Program-made: the position numbers and the translations under genes
NCBI GenBank assembly: GCA_964019135.1
Contig: OZ025249.1
Coordinates: 1,488,001-1,552,000 of the forward strand
Source of the DNA: Arenicola marina
Lineage: Eukaryota > Annelida > Polychaeta > Arenicolidae
Reading direction: 5' to 3'
Length of the DNA: 64,000 nucleotides
Notes under the pieces: model-generated
Told to the model about the DNA's origin: nothing
The model's database searches: none
Seen by the model: only the letters and a program-made list of their open reading frames with translations
In this document: positions 1-12,200 of the stretch, piece after piece
Layout of the letters: every line of letters begins with the position of its first letter
How positions within the stretch are numbered: the first letter of the stretch is position 1

Positions 1-3000
1 ACCAGCCACGTCGGGGACCAGAGGAGGGGTGGGTCTATATCAGGGGATGAGAACCAGCCACGACAGGGGCCAGTGGAGGGGTGGGTCTATACGAGGGGAT
101 GAGAACCAGCCACGTCGGGGGCCAGTGGAGAGGTGGGTCCATATGAGGGGATGAGAGCCAGCCACGTCGGGGCCCAGTGGAAGGGTGGGTCTATATAAGA
201 GAATGAGAACCAGCCACGTCGGGGGCCAGTGGAGGGGTGGGTCTATATCAGGGGATGAGAACCAGCCACGCCCGGGGCCAGTGGAGGGGTGGGTCTATAC
301 GAGGGGATGAGAACCAGCCACGTCGGGGGCCAGTGGAGGGGTGGGTCTATATGAGGGGATGAGAGCCAGCCACGTCGGGGGCCAGTGGAGGGGTGGGTCT
401 ATATCAGGGGATGAGAACCAGCCACGTCGGGGGCCAGTGGAGGGGTGGGTCTATACCAGCTGATGAGAACCAGCCACACGGGGGCCAGTGGAGGGGTGGC
501 TCTATATCAGCTGATGAGAACCAGCCACGTCGGGGGCCAGTGGAGGGGTGGGTCCATATCAGGGGATAAGAGCCAGCCACGTCGGGGGCCAGTGAAGGGG
601 TGGGTCTATATGAGGAGATGAAAGCCATCCACGTCGGGGGCCAGTGGAGGGGTGGGTCTATGTCAGAGGATGAGAGCCAGCCACGTCGGGCGCCAGTGGA
701 GGGGTGGGTCTATATGAGGGGATGAGAACCAGGCACGCCGGGGGCCAGGGGAGGGGTGGGTATATATCAGCTGATGAGAACCAGCCACGTCGGGGGCCAG
801 TGGAGGGGTGGGTATATATCAGCTGATGAGAACCAGGCACGCCGGGGGCCAGTGGAGGGATGGGTCTATATCAGGGGATGAGAACCAGCCACGTCGGGGG
901 CCAGTGGAGGGGTGGGTCCATATGAGAGGATGAGAGCCAGCCACGTCGGGAGCCAGTGGAGGGGTGGGTCTATATCAGGGGATGAGAACCAGCCACGTCG
1001 GGGGCCAGTGGAGGGGTGGGTCTATATCAGCTGATGAAAACCAGCCACGTCGGGGGCCAGTAAAGGGGCGGGTCTATATAAGGGGATGAGAGCCAGCCAC
1101 GTCGGGGGCCAGTAAAGGGGTGGGTCTATATAAGGGGAAGAGAGCCAGCCACGTCGGGGGCCAGTGCAGGGGTGGGTCAATATAAGGGGATGAGAGCCAG
1201 CCACGTCGGGGGCCAGTGGAGGGCTGGGTCTATATAAGGGGATGAAAGCCAGCCACGTCGGGGGCCAGTAGACGGGATGGGTTTGTATGAGGGGATGAGA
1301 ACCAGTCACGTCGGGGGCTAGTGGAGGGGTGGGTATATATACGGGGATGAGAACCAGCCACGTCGGGGGCCAGTGGAGGGGTGGGTCTATACGAGGGGAT
1401 GAGAACCAGCCACGTCGGGGGCCAGTGGAGGGGTGGGTCTATATCAGGGGATGAGAACCAGCCACGTCGGGGGCCAGTGGAGGGGTGGGTCTATACGAGG
1501 GGATGAGAACCAGCCACGTCGGGGGCCAGTGGAGGGGTGGGTCTATATCAGGGGATGAGAACCAGCCACGTCGGGGACCAGTGGAGGGGTGGGTCTATAC
1601 CAGCTGATGAGAACCAGCCACACGTGGGCCAGTGGAGGGGTGGTTCTATATCAGCTGATGAGAACCAGCCACGTCGGGGGCCAGTGGAGGGGTGGGTCTA
1701 TATCAGGGGATAAGAGCCAGCCACGTCGGGGGCCAGTGAAGGGGTGGGTCTATATGAGGAGATGAAAGCCAGCCACGTCGGGGGCCAGTGGAGGGGTGGG
1801 TCTATATAAAGGGATGAGAACCAGCCACGTCGGGGGCCAGTGGAGGGGTGGGTCTATATAAGTGGATGAAAGCCAGCCACGTCGGGGGCCAGTAGACGGG
1901 ATGGGTTTATATGAGGGGATGAGAACCAGCCACGTCGGGGGCCAGTGGAGGGGTGGGTATATATAAGGGGATGAGAACCAGCCACGTCGGGGCCAGTGGA
2001 GGGGTGGGTCTATACGAGGGGATGAGAACCAGCCACGTCGGGGGCCAGTGGAGGGGTGGGTCTATATGAGGGGATGAGAGCCAGCCACGTCGGGGGCCAG
2101 TGGAGGGGTGGGTCAATATCAGGGGATGAGAACCAACCACGTCGGGGACCAGTGGAGGGGTGGGTCTATACCAGCTGATGAGTACCAGCCACACGGGGGC
2201 CAGTGGAGGGGTGGGTCTATATGAGGAGATGAAAGCCAGCCACGTCGGGGGCCAGTGGAGGGGTGGGTCTATATCAGAGGATGAGAGCCAGCCACGTCGG
2301 GGGCCAGTGGAGGGGTGGGTCTACATGAGGAGATGAAAGCCAGCCACGTCGGGGGCCAGTGGAGGGGTGGGTCTATATCAGAGGATAAGAACCAGCCACG
2401 TCGGGAGCCAGTGGAGGGTTGGGTCTATATAAGGGGATGAGAACCAGCCAGGTCGGGGGCTAGTAAAGGGGTGGGTCTATATGATAGGATGAGAGCCAGC
2501 CACGTCTGGGGCCAGTGGAAGGGTGGGTCTATATGAGGGGATGAGAACCAGCCTCGTCGGGGGCCAGTGGAAGGTGGGTCTATATAAGGGGATGAGAGCC
2601 AGCCACGTCGGGGGCCAGTGGAGCGATGGGTCTACATGAGGGGATGAGAACCAGCCACGTCGGGGGCCAGTGGAGGGGCGGGTATATATCAGCTGATGAG
2701 AACCAGGCACGCCGGGGGCCAGTGGAGGGGTGGGTGTATATGAGGGGATGAGAGCCAGCCACGTCGGGGGCCAGTGGAGGGGTGGGTCTATATCAGGGGA
2801 TGAGAGCCAGCCACGTCGGGGGCCAGTGGAGGGGAGGGTCTATACCAGCTGATGAGAACCAGCCACACGGGGGCCAGTGGAGGGGTGGGTATATATCAGC
2901 TGATGAGAACCAGCCACGTCGGGGGCCAGTGGAAGGGTGGGTCTATATGAGGGGATGAGAACCAGCCTCGTCGGGGGCCAGTGGAGGGTGGGTCTATATA

Positions 3001-3948
3001 AGGGGATGAGAGCCAGCCACGTCGGGGGCCAGTGGAGCGATGGGTCTACATGAGGGAATGAGAACCAGCCACGTCGGGGGCCAGTGGACGGGTGGGTCTA
3101 TATAAGGGGATGAGAGCCAGCCAAGTCGGGGGCCAGTGGAGGGGTGGGTATATATCAGCTGATGAGAACCAGGCACGCCGGGGGCCAGTGGAGGGGTGGG
3201 TATATATCAGCTGATGAGAACCAGGCACGCCGGGGGCCAGTGGAGGGATGGGTCTATATCAGAGGAAGAGAACCAGCCACGTCGGGGGCCAGTGGAGGGG
3301 TGGGTCTATATGAGGGGATGAGAGCCAGCCAGGTCGGGGGCAAGTGGAGGGGTGGGTCTATATCAGGGTATGAGAACCAGCCCCGTCGGGGGCCAGTGGA
3401 GGGGTGGGTCTATATCAGCTGATGAGAACCAGCCACGTCGGCGGCCAGTAAATGGGTGGATCTATATAAGGGGATGAGAGCCAGCCACGTCGGGGGCCAG
3501 TAAAGGGGTGGGTCTATATAAGGGGAAGAGAGCCAGCCACGTCGGGGGCCAGTGCAGGGGTGGGTCAATATAAGGCGATGAGAGCCAGCCACGTCGGGGG
3601 CTAGTGGAGGGTGGGTCTATATAAGGGGATGAGAGCCAGCCACGTCGGGGGCCAGTGAAGGGGTGGGTCTATATAAAGGGATGAGAACCAGCCACGTCGG
3701 GGGCCAGTGGAGGGGTGGGTCTATATGCGGAGATGAAAGCCAGCCACGTCGGGGGCCAGTGGAGGGGTGGGTCTATATCAGAGGATTAGAGCCAGCCACG
3801 TCGGGGGCCAGTGGAGGGGTGGATCTATATGAGGGGATGAGAGCCAGCCACGTCGGGGGCCAGTGGAGGGGTGGGTCTATATAAGGGGATGAGAACCAGC
3901 CACGTCGGGGGCCAGTGGAAGGGTGGGTCTATATGAGGGGATGAGACC
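1..3948. repeat. 52-bp minisatellite, about 75 copies (intron 5 of NWD-like gene)
   Basis: A unit of 52 bp (core GTGGGTCTATATGAGGGGAT plus the CCAGCCACGTCGGGGGCCAG part) repeats from the first base to within about 25 bp of the splice donor at 3,974. Units vary by single substitutions and 1-bp indels. Multi-unit blocks recur: the variant pair around 1,131-1,190 appears again around 3,519-3,580. The array fills the visible part of the intron downstream of the exon at 3,975-4,116. Open frames across it are by-products of the repeat and are not genes. Confidence 0.97.
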
Positions 3949-3974
3949 TACCTGAGGGGACGTGTCTGGCCTAC

Positions 3975-4116
3975 CTGAGAGTAGTAGCTGGTCGGCCTCG
4001 GCCGGATCCATGGTGGCGTCCTGGACACAGAGCTCGGTGGCCTTCTGGATCAGTCTGCACACGGCCGGCCGAGACTCGCTCCAGGAGGCCTCGCCACGCT
4101 CGCCATAGATCGCTTT
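3975..4116 (-). CDS. NWD-like gene, coding exon 5 (partial gene, continues left of the window)
   Basis: This exon is bounded on the minus strand by an acceptor ending CTGCAG at 4,117 and a donor GTAGGC at 3,974. It encodes about 47 residues starting KAIYGERGEASW and ending AEADQLLLSG. The stretch VCRLIQKATELC aligns in style with the helical segment that follows the conserved N-terminal block of NACHT/WD-repeat proteins. The exon enters in phase 0 after the exon at 8,468-8,695. A second donor-like GTAGGT lies 23 bp further into the intron; using it would shift the frame. The NACHT and WD40 parts would lie beyond the left edge. The exon borders are confident; the family call rests mainly on the upstream exons. 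Confidence 0.8.
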
Positions 4117-4183
4117 CTGCAGTCACAACAAACACTAGATATGTCACTCCATCGGTAGATATCACAATGGTAGCACATAGCAT

Positions 4184-4885
4184 TGACTGGCACAACACTG
4201 ACTGGCTGGCATAACACTGAGTGGCATAACACTGAGTGGCAGAACACTGTCTGGCATAGCACTGAGTGGCAGAACACTGACTGGCATAACACTGACTGGC
4301 ATAACACTGACTGGCATAACACTGTCTGGCATAGCACTGAGTGGCAGAACACTGACTGGCATAACACTGACTGGCATAACACTGACTGGCATAACACTGT
4401 CTGGCATAGCACTGAGTGGCAGAACACTGACTGGCATAACACTGAGTGGCATAACACTGACTAGCATAACACTGACTGGCATAACACTGACTGGCATAAC
4501 ACTGACTGGCATAACACTGTCTGGCATAGCACTGAGTGACAGAACACTGTGTGGCATAACACTGAAGGACATAACACTGACTGACATAACACTGACTAGC
4601 ATAACACTGACTGGCATAACACTGTCTGGCATAGCACTGAGTGGCAGAACACTGACTGGCATAACACTGAGTGGCATAACACTGAGTGGCATAACACTGA
4701 CTGGCATAACACTGACTGGCATAACACTGACTGGCATAACACTGACTGGCATAACACTGTCTGGCATAGCACTGAGTGACAGAACACTGTGTGGCATAAC
4801 ACTGAGTGACATAACACTGACTGGCATAACACTGACTAGCATAACACTGACTGGCATAACACTGACTGGCATAACACTGAGTGGC
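4184..4885. repeat. 15-bp minisatellite, about 46 copies
   Basis: The unit ACTGGCATAACACTG (15 bp) is tandemly repeated with variants such as GAGTGGCAG and GTCTGGCATAG. The variants recur in larger blocks of several units. It lies near the 3' end of NWD intron 4, and about 65 bp of unique sequence separates it from the acceptor at 4,117. It abuts the 29-bp array directly, so two unrelated repeat families fill the same intron. As 15 is divisible by three, several frames stay open; these are not genes. Confidence 0.97.
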
Positions 4886-7800
4886 TGGGTCAGGCTGGGT
4901 CACCATACGCCAGGGTGGCCAGGCTGAGTCACCATTCGCCATGGTGGCCAGGCTGGGTCAGACTGGGTCACCATACGCCAGGGTGGCCAGGGTGGCCAGG
5001 CTGGGTCACCATACGCCACGGTGGCCACGGTGGCCAGACTGGGTCACCATACGTCAGGGTGGCCAGACTGGGTCACCATACGCCAGGGTGGCCAGGCTGG
5101 GTCACCATACGCCAGGGTGGCCAGGGTGGCCAGGCTGGGTCACCATACGCCAGGGTGGCCAGACTGGGTCACCATACGCCAGGGTGGCCAGGCTGGGTCA
5201 CCATACGCCAGGGTGGCCAGGCTGGGTCACCATACGCCAGGGTGGCCAGGCTGGGTCACCATACGCCAGGATAGCCACGGTGGCCAGGCTGGGTCACCAT
5301 ATGCCAGGGTGGCCAGGGTGGCCAGGCTGGGTCACCATACGCCAGGGTGGCCAGGGTGGCCAGGCTGGGTCACCATACGCCAGGGTGGCCAGGGTGGCCA
5401 GGCTGGGTCACCATACGCAAGGGTGGCCAGAGTGAGTCACCATACGCCAGGGTGGCCAGGGTGGCCAGGCTGGGTCACCATACGCCAGGGTGGCCAGGGT
5501 GGCCAGGCTGGGTCACCATACGCCAGGGGGGCCAGGGTGGCCAGGCTGGGTCACCACACGCCAGAGTGGCCAGGCTGGGTCACCATACGCCAGGGTGGCC
5601 AGGCTGGGTCACCATACGCCAGGGTGGCCAGGGGGGGCCAGGCTGGGTCACCATACGCCAGGGTGGCCAGGCTGGGTCAGACTGGGTCACCATACGCCAG
5701 GGTGGCCAGGGTGGCCTGGGTGGCCAGACTGGGTCACCATACGCCAGGGTGGCCAGGCTGGGTCACCATACGCCAGGGTGGCCAGGGGGGGTCAGGCTGG
5801 GTCACCATACGCCAGGGTGGCCAGGGTGGCCAGGCTGGGTCACCATACGCCAGGGTGGCCAGGGTGGCCAGGCTGGGTCACCATACGCCAAGGTGGCCAG
5901 GCTGGGTCACCATACGCCAGGGTGGCCAGGGTGGCCAGGCTGGGTCACCATACGCCAGGTTGGCCAGACTGGGTCACCATACCCCAGAGTGGCCAGGCTG
6001 GGTCACCATACCCCAGGGTGGCCAGGCTGGGTCACCATACGCCAGGGTGGCCAGGCTGGGTCACCATACGCCGGGGTGGTCAGGGTGGCCAGGCCGGGTC
6101 ACCATACCCCAGGATGGCCACGGTGGCCAGGCTGGGTCACCATACGCCAGGGTGGCCAGACTGGGTCACCATACGCCAGGGTGGCCAGGCTGGGCACCAT
6201 ACGCCAGGGTGGCCAGGCTGGGTCACCATACGCCAGATTGGCCAGGCTGGGTCACAATACGCCAGGGTGGCCAGGCTGGGTCACCATACGCCAGGGTGGC
6301 CAGGCTGGCTCACCATACGCCAGGGTGGCCAGGCTGGGTCACCATACGCCAGGGTGGCCAGGCTGGGTCACCATACGCCGGGGTGGTCAGGGTGGCCAGG
6401 CTGAGTCACCATACGCCAGGAAGGCCTACGGTGGCCAGGCTGGGTCACCATACGCCAGGATGGCCACGGTGGCCAGGCTGGGTCACCATACGCCAGGGTG
6501 GCCAGGCTGGGTCACCATACGCCAGGATGGCCAGGGTGGCCAGGCTGGGTCACCATACGCCAGGGTGGCCAGACTGGGTCACCATACGCCAGGGTGGCCA
6601 GGCTGGGTCACCATACGCCAGGGTGGCCAGACTGGGTCACAATACGCCAGGATGGCCAGGCTGGGTCACCATACGCCGGGGTGGTCAGGGTGGCCAGGCC
6701 GGGTCACCATACGCCAAGATGGCCACGGTGGCCAGGCTGGGTCACCATACGCCAGGATGGCCACGGTGGCCAGGCTGTGTCACCATACGCCAGGGTGGCC
6801 AGACTGGGTCACCATACGCCAGGCTGGCCAGGCTGGGTCACCATACGCCGGGGTGGTCAGGGTGGCCAGGCCGGGTCACCATACGCCAGGATGGCCACGG
6901 TGGCCAGGCTGGGTCACCATACGCCAGGATGGCCACGGTGGCCAGGCTGGGTCACTATACGCCAGGGTGGCCAGACTGGGTCACCATACGCCAGGGTGGC
7001 CAGGCTGGGTCACCATACGCCAGGATGGCCACGGTGGCCAGGCTGGGTCACCATACGCCAGGATGGCCACGGTGGCCAGGCTGGGTCACCATACGCCAGG
7101 GTGGCCAGGGTGGCCAGGCTGGGTCACCATACGCCAGGGTGGCCAGGGTGGCCAGGCTGGGTCACCATACGCCAGGGTGGCCAGACTCGTTCGCCATACG
7201 CCAGGGTGGCCAGGGTGGCCAGGCTGTGTCACCATACGCCGGGGTGGCCAGGGTGGCCAGGCTGGGTCACCATACGTCAGGTTGCCAGGGTGGCCAGGCT
7301 GGGTCACCATACGCCAGGGGGGCCAGGGTGGCCAGGCTGGGTCACCACACGCCAGGGTGGCCAGGCTGGGTCACCATACGCCAGGGTGGCCAGGCTGGGT
7401 CACAATACGCCAGGGTGGCCAGGGGGGCCAGGCTGGGTCACCATACGCCAGGGTGGCCAGGCTGGGTCACCTTACGCCAGGGTGGCCAGGGTGGCCTGGG
7501 TGGCCATGCTGGGTCACCATACGCCAGAGTGGCCAGGGTGGCCAGGCTGGGTCACCATATGCCAGGGTGGCCAGACTGGGTCACCATACGCCAGGGTGGC
7601 CAGGCTGGGTCACCATACGCCAGGGTGGCCAGGGGGGGTCAGGCTGGGTCACCATACGCCAGGGTGGCCAGGGTGGCCAGGCTGGGTCACCATGCGCCAG
7701 GGTGGCCAGGGTGGCCCGGCGGGGTCAAAATACGCCAGGGTGGCCAGGCTGGCTCACCATACGCCAGGGTGGCCAGGCTGGGTCACCATACGCCAGGGTG

Positions 7801-8452
7801 GCCAGGCTGGGTCACCATACGCCAGGATGGCCACGGTGGCCAGGCTGGGTCACCATACGCCAGGGTGGCCAGGCTGGGTCACCATACGCCAGGGTGGCCA
7901 GGGTGGCCAGGCTGGGTCACCATACGCCAGGGTGGCCAGGGTGGCCAGGCTGGGTCACCATACGCCAGGGTGGCCAGACTGGGTCACCATACGCCAGGGT
8001 GGCCAGGCTGGGCACCATACGCCAGGGTGGCCAGGCTGGGTCACCATACGCCAGGGTGGCCAGGCTGGGTCACAATACGCCAGGGTGGCCAGGCTGGGTT
8101 ACAATACGCCAGGGTGGCCAGGCTGGCTCACCATACGCCAGGGTGGCCAGGCTGGGTCACCATACGCCAGGGTGGCCAGGCTGGGTCACCATACGCCGGG
8201 GTGGTCAGGGTGGCCAGGCTGGGTCACCATACGCCGGGGTGGCCGCGGTGGCCAGGCTGGGTCACCATACGCCAGGATGGCCACGGTGGCCAGGCTGGGT
8301 CACCATACGCTAGGGTGGCCAGACTGAGTCACCATACGCCAGGGTGGCCAGGCTGGGTCACCATACGCCAGGGTGGCCAGGCTGGGTCACCATACGCCAG
8401 GGTGGCCAGGCTGGGTCACAATACGCCAGGGTGGCCAGGCTGGGTCATCCCA
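4886..8452. repeat. 29/38-bp minisatellite (intron 4 of NWD-like gene)
   Basis: The basic unit is 29 bp (CTGGGTCACCATACGCCAGG plus GTGGCCAGG). Many units carry one extra 9-bp GGGTGGCCA step, giving 38 bp. Since 29 and 38 leave the same remainder on division by three, reading frames stay in step through mixtures of the two, which explains the very long spurious open frames on the plus strand. The array starts about 16 bp inside the intron, next to the donor at 8,467. It is about 3.57 kb long. Confidence 0.97.
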
Positions 8453-8467
8453 CAGAGGGGGACTCAC

Positions 8468-8695
8468 TTGGACCGCGGTCTGGGGCTGGAGTCGGCGGCG
8501 CACCCCCTCAGCGCTCTGGAGCACGTAGACCGGGGAGTCTCCGTTATAGTCGCACTGGTACCACTGATCCAGGATGCCCGCGTCCCGGGTCTCTCGGTTT
8601 CTATGGCGACTGAGTGCCTCTCTGAGGCGGATGAACTGGTTGCTGGTAAGGGACCGTGGCGCCGCACAGTCGCCATACTTCTGACCCAGAAGTAT
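8468..8695 (-). CDS. NWD-like gene, coding exon 4
   Basis: This is a 228-bp exon (76 codons, phase 0 at both ends) between an acceptor ending TTTGCAG at 8,696 and the donor GTGAGT at 8,467. It begins ILLGQKYGDCAAPRSL and contains ILDQWYQCDYNGDSPVYVLQ. These match the NWD family pattern LLGxKYG ... LLxxWYxxDxNxVPPxYVLQP. In NWD proteins this block lies ahead of the NACHT NTPase, and the family is thought to act in signalling or scaffolding. Together with the neighbouring exons it makes a continuous family-typical protein, so the gene call is secure, though which NWD paralogue it is cannot be said. Confidence 0.9.
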
Positions 8696-9026
8696 CTGCA
8701 AATCAAAACGCATTTATTAGTCAAAACGGAAATATTTATTACAGGAATGAGCATAAAAAAGAAAGTAAACACTGTTACCAGAGCAACTTAAGCAATGAAA
8801 ACAAAACGAAAAATTTGATTACATGATATTTATAAGGTGTGGGAGGTGCGGAAGTAGGCGGGGGGGGGGAGGCGGGATTAATCGAAAGCCTCAACACGTT
8901 TTGACCTTTGACCGGTCATATAAACCGACCAGAAGTTCAGCTTGTTAATGTCACGACCACATCATAAAGAGATTCATCATGTTGGTTTTTCAAATTCGAC
9001 TTGGTTTTTAATCGATTAATACTTAC
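8696..9026. other. NWD-like intron 3 (331 bp, no array)
   Basis: This is the only intron of the gene in the window without a minisatellite. It holds an A-rich stretch near the acceptor side and a G-rich tract (about 8,850-8,875). Nothing else is seen. Confidence 0.8.
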
Positions 9027-9143
9027 AAGACAAGCTGGGCCAGCCGAGAGCATTTGACAGCGCTGAAGGTCGTCAAAACACAGCTTGCGAGAGTCACTGG
9101 TGTCCTCCCAGTCAGTTGTAACACCGAAACGAGGGTCAACTAC
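9027..9143 (-). CDS. NWD-like gene, coding exon 3
   Basis: This is a 117-bp exon (39 codons, phase 0) with an acceptor ending CAACAG at 9,144 and a donor GTAAGT at 9,026. It encodes VVDPRFGVTTDW through CFDDLQRCQMLSAGPACL. It matches the NWD family motif VVDxRWGV ... LCxxEIxxCQxxSxGPxFV, with DPRFG in place of the usual DMRWG. It joins directly to LLGQKYG in the next exon, as in family members. Confidence 0.93.
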
Positions 9144-9240
9144 CTGTTGAACACAAAAATAGCTCCCTTATTGTATCCATCCGTCACTTAGAGCAGGGGA
9201 TGAGCACTTTCAAATGTTTTCCTTCCCTAAGTATTACTGA

Positions 9241-12200
9241 GTGCATATGACGTCATACTCACCTAGAATTCCAGTCCATACTGATGGCGTGTCTATTTCT
9301 GTAACTGTGATGTCCTACTCACCTAGAACTCGAGTCCATACGGATGGCGGGTCTATTCCCGTAACTGTGATGTCATACTCACCTGGAACTCCAGTCCATA
9401 CTGATGGCGGGTCTATTCGCGTAACGGTGATGTCATACTCACCTGGAACTCCAGTCCATAATGATGGCGGGTCTATTCGCGTAACTGTGACGTCCTACTC
9501 CCCTAGAACTCGAGTCCATACTGATGGCGGGTCTATTCGCGTAACTGTGATGTCATACTCACCTGGAACTCCAGTCCATACTGATGGCGGGTCTATTCGC
9601 GTAACTGTGACGTCCTACTCCCCTAGAACTCGAGTCCATACTAATGGCGGGTCTATTCGCGTAACTGTTATGTCATACTCACCTGGAACTCCAGTCCATA
9701 CTGATGGCGGGTCTATTCGCGTAACTGTGACGTCCTACTCGCCTAAAACTCGATTCCATACTGATGGCGGGTCTATTCGCGAAACTGTTATGTCATACTC
9801 ACCTGGAACTCCAGTCCATACTGATGGCGGGTATATTCCTGTAACTGTGATGTCATACTCACCTGGAACTCCAGTCCATACTGATGGCGGGTCTATTCGG
9901 GTAACTGTGATGTCCTACTCACCTGGAACTCCAGTCCATACTGATGGCGGGTCTATTCGCGTAATTGTGACGTCCTACTCGCCTAAAACTCGATTCCATA
10001 CTGATGGCGGGTCTATTCGGGTAACTGTGATGTCCTACTCACCTGGAACTCCAGTCCATACTGATGGCGGGTCTATTCGCGTAATTGTGACGTCCTACTC
10101 GCCTAGAACTCGAGTCCATACTGATGGCGGGTCTATTCCTGTAACTGTGATGTCATATTCACCTGGAACTCCAGTCCATACTGATGGCGGGTCTATTCGC
10201 GTAACTGTGACGTCCTACTCCCCTAGAACTCGAGTCCATACTGATGGCGGGTCTATTCGCGTAACTGTGATGTCATACTCACCTGGAACTCGAGTCCATA
10301 CGAATGGCGGGTCTATTCGCGTAGCTGTGATGTCATACTCACCTGGAACTCCAGTCCATACTGATGGCGGGTCTATTCGCGTAACTGTGATGTCCTACTC
10401 ACCTGGAACTCCAGTCCATACGGATGGCGGGTCTATTCCCGTAACTGTGATGTCATACTCACCTGGAACTCCAGTCCATACTGATGGCGGGTCTATTCGC
10501 GTAACTGTGATGTCATACTCACCTGGAACTCCAGTCCATACTCATGGCGGGTCTATTCGCGTAACTGTGATGTCATACTCAGCTGGAACCCCAGTCTATA
10601 CTGATGGCGGGTCTATTCGCGTAACTGTGATGTCCTACTCACCTGGAACTCGATTCCATACTCATGGCGGGTCTATTCGCGTAACTGTGATGTCATACTC
10701 AGCTGGAACCCCAGTCTATACTGATGGCGGGTCTATTCGCGTAACTGTGATGTCCTACTCACCTGGAACTCCAGTCCATACTCATGGCGGGTCTATTCGC
10801 GTAACTGTGACGTCCTACTCGCCTAAAACTCGATTCCATACTGATGGCGGGTCTATTCGCGAAACTGTTATGTCATACTCACCTGGAACTCCAGTCCATA
10901 CTGATGGCGGGTCTATTCCTGTAACTGTGATGTCATACTCACCTGGAACTCCAGTCCATACTGATGGCGGGTCTATTCGGGTAACTGTGATGTCCTACTC
11001 ACCTGGAACTCCAGTCCATACTGATGGCGGGTCTATTCGCGTAATTGTGACGTCCTACTTGCCTAAAACTCGATTCCATACTGATGGCGGGTCTATTCCT
11101 GTAACGGTGATGTCATACTCACCTGGAACTCGAGTCCTTACTGATGGCGGGTCTATACCCGTAATTGTGACGTCCTACTCACCTAGAACTCCAGTCCATA
11201 CTGATGGCGGGTCTATTCCCGTAACTGTGACGTCCTACTCCCCTAGAACTCGAGTCCTTACTGATGGCGGGTCTATACCCGTAACTGTGACGTCCTACTC
11301 ACCTAGAACTCGAGTCCATACTGATGGCGGGTCTATTCCTGTAACTGTGATGTCATATTCACCTGGAACTCCAGTCCATACTGATGGCGGGTCTATTCGC
11401 GTAACTGTGAAGTCCTACTCCTCTAGAACTCGAGTCCATACGGATGGCGGGTCTATTCCTGTAACTGTGATGTCATACTCACCTGGAACTCCAGTCCATA
11501 CTGATGGCGGGTCTATTCGCGTAACTGTGACGTCCTACTCGCCTAAAACTCGGGTCCATACTGATGGCGGGTCTATTCGCGAAACTGTGATGTCCTACTC
11601 ACCTGGAACTCCAGTCCATACGGATGGCGGGTCTATTCCTGTAACTGTGATGTCATACTCACCTGGAACTCCAGTCCATACTGATGGCGGGTCTATTCGC
11701 GTAACTGTGATGTCCTACTCACCTGGAACTCCAGTCCATACGGATGGCGGGTCTATTCCTGTAACTGTGATGTCATACTCACCTGGGACTCCAGTCCATA
11801 CTGACGGCAGGTCTATTCCCGTAATTGTGACGTCATACTCACCTGGAACTCCAGTCCATACGGATGGCGGGTCTATTCCCGTAACTGTGATGTCATACTC
11901 ACCTGGAACTCCAGTCCATACGGATGGCGGGTCTATTCCTGAAACTGTGATGTCATACTCACCTGGAACTCCAGTCCATACGGATGGCGGGTCTATTCCT
12001 GTAACTGTGATGTCATGCTCACCTGGAACTCCAGTCCATACTGATGGCGGGTCTATTCCTGTAACTGTGACGTCCTACTCACCTGGAACTCCAGTCCATA
12101 CTGATGGGGGGTCTATTCCTGTAACTGTGATGTCCTACTCACCTGGAACTCCAGTCCATACTGATGGCGGGTCTATTCGCGTAACTGTGACGTCCTACTC

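Noticed and set aside
3971-4942. Cys/Tyr repeat frame (SQCYASQCYA)
   Set aside because: Read-through of the 15-bp minisatellite within an intron.
1-8452. CRISPR-like arrays of 29-52-bp repeats
   Set aside because: There are no unique spacers, units are contiguous, and the genome is eukaryotic.
5021-8791. Open frame of more than 1,200 codons (HHTPGWPGWVTIRQGG-type repeats)
   Set aside because: It is the 29/38-bp minisatellite read through. The opposite strand and other frames are open too, and the array sits inside an intron.
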